Assembly (NCBI GenBank): GCA_018524725.1 | Contig: JAEUWP010000289.1 | Location: 1-22,872 of the forward strand | Reading direction: 5' to 3' | Source of the DNA: Podaxis mareebaensis | Taxonomy: Eukaryota; Basidiomycota; Agaricomycetes; Agaricales; Agaricaceae | Length of the DNA stretch: 22,872 nucleotides | Part shown: piece by piece, positions 20,092 through 22,872 of the stretch | Numbering within the stretch: position 1 is the first letter of the stretch | Layout of the letters: each line of letters begins with the position of its first letter | The notes under the pieces: generated by a model | What the model saw: the letters and a program-made list of their open reading frames with translations, nothing else | What the model was told of the DNA's origin: nothing | The model's database searches: none | Translations under genes and position numbers: made by a program

Positions 20092-21442
20092 TTGAGGGAT
20101 CTTCTATGGCGGGTCTCATGGGCTTGATGTCCGGAAGATGTATGTCCGCAGAGATGCTGTTTCATATTGAGTGGTGTTGTTCGTTTCTGCTACATTTCGA
20201 GGATACCGGTTCTAATCATTTGCAGGAATGATGCAGTGGGATCTGATGTTATATGTGGGTTTTTTGTTCTGCCTTTATCTTGGCAAACGTCGCGCCCATG
20301 GCATAAAGGTGCTCAAGTCACCTTTTATGCAGTGCTTCTGCATTATGGAGTCACCTATTGCCTTCTGTTTCCATGAAACTAATTCCAGAGTCGACGTTCT
20401 GGCTCGTGCTGCTAAGATGCACGGCTGTGCGTCAGATGGGGAAAGAACCCCATTCTATCCTACAGCAGGGTCAGAGATGCAGCTCAAAAGGTATATGGAT
20501 CCTTCTAGTCTTCCAGAAATACATAGAAGTCGAAACAGGCTGTGGCTCCCAGGGAACTTCTCGTTACGCGCCTGTGAAGTCGACATGGATGGAAGTTAAC
20601 ACAGCATATATGGAATTTAAGATCAAGGTTATCGTGATTATTATTAAAGCCAAAGGCTAGATATTCGTCGCCATGTTGTCCGTTCAAACCCCCAGCCCTG
20701 GTATTGTCCAGCCTCCCATACTTTCTAACCTCATTTGAGGTAGTACCCCAACACTCCTTCTGACTCCACCACAGATCACCAACACAGCGAGATCTCGCCC
20801 TTGCTGAAGGGTGAGTGATAATCATTGTAAGAGAGCGTGTCTAGGGGTAACCATTGCTTTGATGACATTCGCCTGGGCACTCCACACCGTATAGGCATCG
20901 CATAGCGCCTAATTTGATGCGTTCAACTGCCAGTTATTGTTTTCTGGCGTCCCATTCTCAGGCGGCCTGATGGGCAGGACGTCAATTTCCCCCGGATGTA
21001 TCCTGTGACCTGAGTAGAGGGTCAGCCTTGATCAAACTTGATTGACCTTCTGACTTCCATGGACAAACCAATCTTCATCATTTTGCGCTCCTACTTGACG
21101 TTTTTAGCACTCGTTTAGCACGCGTACCTCGTCGACGGGTTGGACAGGTTGATCCATGCTGATCCTTGCCCAGCCGAGGCTTTGGGGTGATCTAGGCCAG
21201 GGTCGGGTATTCTTTCGAACTGATGAATGTCACAGTATCATTCAGTTCGTGCGTCGTCACGTTAACGGCACGTCGTCCGGCTGAGAAATCCGCTTTGACG
21301 GCCTCGCCATGTGCACCTACATCTAAACATAGCTCAATCCCCACCCTTCCCCACCTGGCGCATGAAAATGAAAATTCCGACCGAAGTTAGGTGTCGTTTG
21401 CCCACAGGTGTGACCATGGACCAGGTTTGAATCTCTTCCACC
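20092..21442. other. Divergent intergenic region, 1.35 kb
   Basis: This lies between the repeat-peptide gene (-) and the seven-helix protein (+). Open frames at 20228-20660 (+) and 20505-20825 (-) lack recognisable motifs. The only structure seen is a hairpin at 20301-20330. Both promoters must lie here. Confidence 0.5.
20301..20330 (+). repeat. Near-perfect inverted repeat (hairpin)
   Basis: GCATAAAGGTG at 20301-20311 pairs with CACCTTTTATGC at 20319-20330 (one extra T bulged) around the 7-nt loop CTCAAGT. It lies in noncoding DNA between divergent genes. Function unknown. Confidence 0.7.
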
Positions 21443-22665
21443 ATGAGCAATCCCAACGCACCCCCTGGCGAGTCGCCTTTCGAGCTCTACAATGAGCGCA
21501 CCATCATCGATGGCCTTTTCCTTGGTGCCATTGCTTATGGTGAGCATCACTCGCGATACTTGTTCGGAGTTGGTGACTGATCAACAACCCGCCCGATCTG
21601 TGAAGGTGTTCATCTCACTCTGTTCATCTGGTGTTTCCACCTCCTGCTCCAGAAGAGGAAGAGTCGAGGCGATTATTTTCTCATGCTCTACATTTCATTG
21701 CTGTTCATCATGGGCAATGTTGGCAACGGCACAAATATCAAGGTTGGCGAACTGACCTTCGTGGATAACCGCAACTATCCTGGAGGTCCAAATGCATTCT
21801 TCGCTACCGGCGGCGGACCTGTGGGGCTTACTTGTAACGTGGTTTATATTATTAACACCTGGTTCCAAGATGGATTACTGGTATGGAGGTGTTTTCTTAT
21901 TTTTATCAGCGCGACCTGACATGATACCGTTTCAGCTCTATCGCTTCTGGATGTTTTTCTCTCGCAATGGCTGGTATTTGGTCATTCTGCCTTGTCTTAT
22001 GTTTCTTGCCTCAGTCGGTGCGTCCAGTCATCTCGTCGGTCCCCTCGTCTCCAAGGTAACCTCTAAATTCTACAGCCCTTTCGCTCATCCTCATCGTCAT
22101 GCTTTGCGTTCCCGGAATTACCCTCTGGTCTACAATCAGCATCAACCTCGCTATTCCGTACTGGGCCATTTCCATTGCATTGAACGTCATCATCACAGGA
22201 TGTATCGCAACTCGACTCCTCTACATGAGATACCAGATGCGCAAAGTAATGGCGGGATCTGGCTCCGAGTATATCTCCGTCACTTCAATGATGGTGGAAT
22301 CCGCAGCGCTCTATACTGCCAACGGCTTGATTTTCCTAGTGAGCTACGCTGTCAACAGCCCAATTCAAAACCTTGCATTGCCTGTGTTGGGACAGACCCA
22401 GGTGCGCCCATAGAACCTAGCAACGTAAGAAGCTTACCGAACTTGTGAACAGTCAATTGCTCCCTTGTTAATCATCTTGCGCGTGCTCCAAGGACGTGCT
22501 TGGTCATCCTCATCTCTTGCAAAGTTCCAAACCGGAACTGATGTCCGCTTCCACAACTCAAGCAACACGGCCTTCCAGTCCGCCGACACAGGTCCTACCT
22601 TGACCATGAAGAGCAAGGTTACGAACATGAGCAACCAAAGCCTCAAGGAGAAGGATATCGCCTGA
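21443..22665 (+). CDS. Uncharacterised seven-helix membrane protein (intact paralogue)
   Basis: Five exons (21443-21539, 21606-21880, 21936-22017, 22076-22401, 22453-22665; 993 nt) give 330 residues. About seven hydrophobic segments follow a short polar N-terminus: around residues 22-48, 57-78, 100-125, 135-165, 175-200, 215-250 and 262-275. A polar cytosolic-looking tail of about 50 residues ends KEKDIA. The layout resembles the receptor-like seven-helix proteins that agaricomycetes carry as orphan families, but I cannot name a family or ligand. Conserved with the broken copy at 1790-2922 are GNGTNIKVGELTFVDNR, CVPGITLWSTISINLAIPYW and NGLIFLVSYAVNSPIQNLALPVL, so these parts are probably functionally important. 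Exon-intron positions match between the two copies. ATG 21443 is chosen because the paralogue starts at the same place. CpG content is normal. Confidence 0.87.
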
Positions 22666-22810
22666 TCGTTTCACTATACTTATCTACGTCTGAGTGACAC
22701 TGTGATCATTTCTTTGATGCGGTTTCGAGGTTGTAGAGGTCCAATAACCGATCCGAGTCGTTATCGTTGATGCGCATCCTGTGCGGTTCTATGTTACGAG
22801 TTTATGTACC

Positions 22811-22825
22811 CGTGCCGTTGGCACG
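22811..22825 (+). terminator. Perfect hairpin downstream of the seven-helix gene
   Basis: CGTGCC-GTT-GGCACG, a 6-bp stem with a 3-nt loop, about 145 bases after the stop codon. It may sit in the 3' untranslated region; its role in 3'-end formation is only a guess. Confidence 0.4.
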
Positions 22826-22841
22826 AACATGATTTAGTCCT

Positions 22842-22857
22842 CAATAAATATTTATTG
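22842..22857. terminator. 16-bp palindrome carrying AATAAA on both strands
   Basis: CAATAAATATTTATTG is a perfect palindrome with an AATAAA polyadenylation hexamer on each strand. It could serve the plus-strand gene ending at 22665 and a convergent gene beyond the window. Confidence 0.5.
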
Positions 22858-22872
22858 GTATATTTACTAAAT

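Noticed and set aside
20640..20720. T-loop-like GTTCAAAC
   Set aside because: The flanking five-base stems do not pair and no upstream D-arm or anticodon arm fits.
20228..20825. Open frames of 100-123 codons on both strands
   Set aside because: They overlap one another, lack motifs, and cannot be joined into a supported exon series.

Overview
The window reads as genomic DNA of a mushroom-type fungus (Basidiomycota, most likely Agaricomycetes). The reconstructable genes are cut by many introns of about 50-60 nt with GT...AG ends, exons go down to 2-10 nt, and the protein families (vacuolar alpha-mannosidase, Dal5-type permease, M43 metalloprotease, a seven-helix membrane protein with a paralogue) suit that group. 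Exon structures below were assembled by hand from splice signals, reading frame and family resemblance. For each intact gene the exon lengths add up to a whole number of codons.

Layout. 1-2.95 kb: a strongly CpG-poor block with two decayed genes, an agmatinase-like ureohydrolase (+, cut by the window edge) and a seven-helix membrane protein (-). 3.0-7.36 kb: no recognisable gene. 7.36-12.48 kb: a complete 31-exon AMS1-type alpha-mannosidase (+), including an apparent 2-nt exon. 12.66-13.17 kb: a small two-exon protein with two identically spaced Cys/His knuckles (-). 14.08-16.48 kb: a 17-exon allantoate-permease-family transporter (+). 16.93-18.05 kb: a six-exon secreted M43 metalloprotease (-). 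19.57-20.02 kb: a four-exon, 91-residue secreted protein with three copies of a short repeat, one per downstream exon (-). 21.44-22.67 kb: an intact five-exon seven-helix membrane protein (+), paralogous to the broken copy at 1.8-2.9 kb and in inverted orientation to it.

The genes do not form an obvious pathway. Vacuolar mannoside turnover, uptake of small organic acids or ureides, and extracellular proteolysis all fit nutrient scavenging, but co-regulation is not visible. The most unusual items are the repeat peptide gene, with its one-repeat-per-exon, all-phase-1 architecture, the 2-nt exon in AMS1, and the CpG-eroded paralogue whose in-frame stop lies exactly where the intact copy has a CGA arginine codon.
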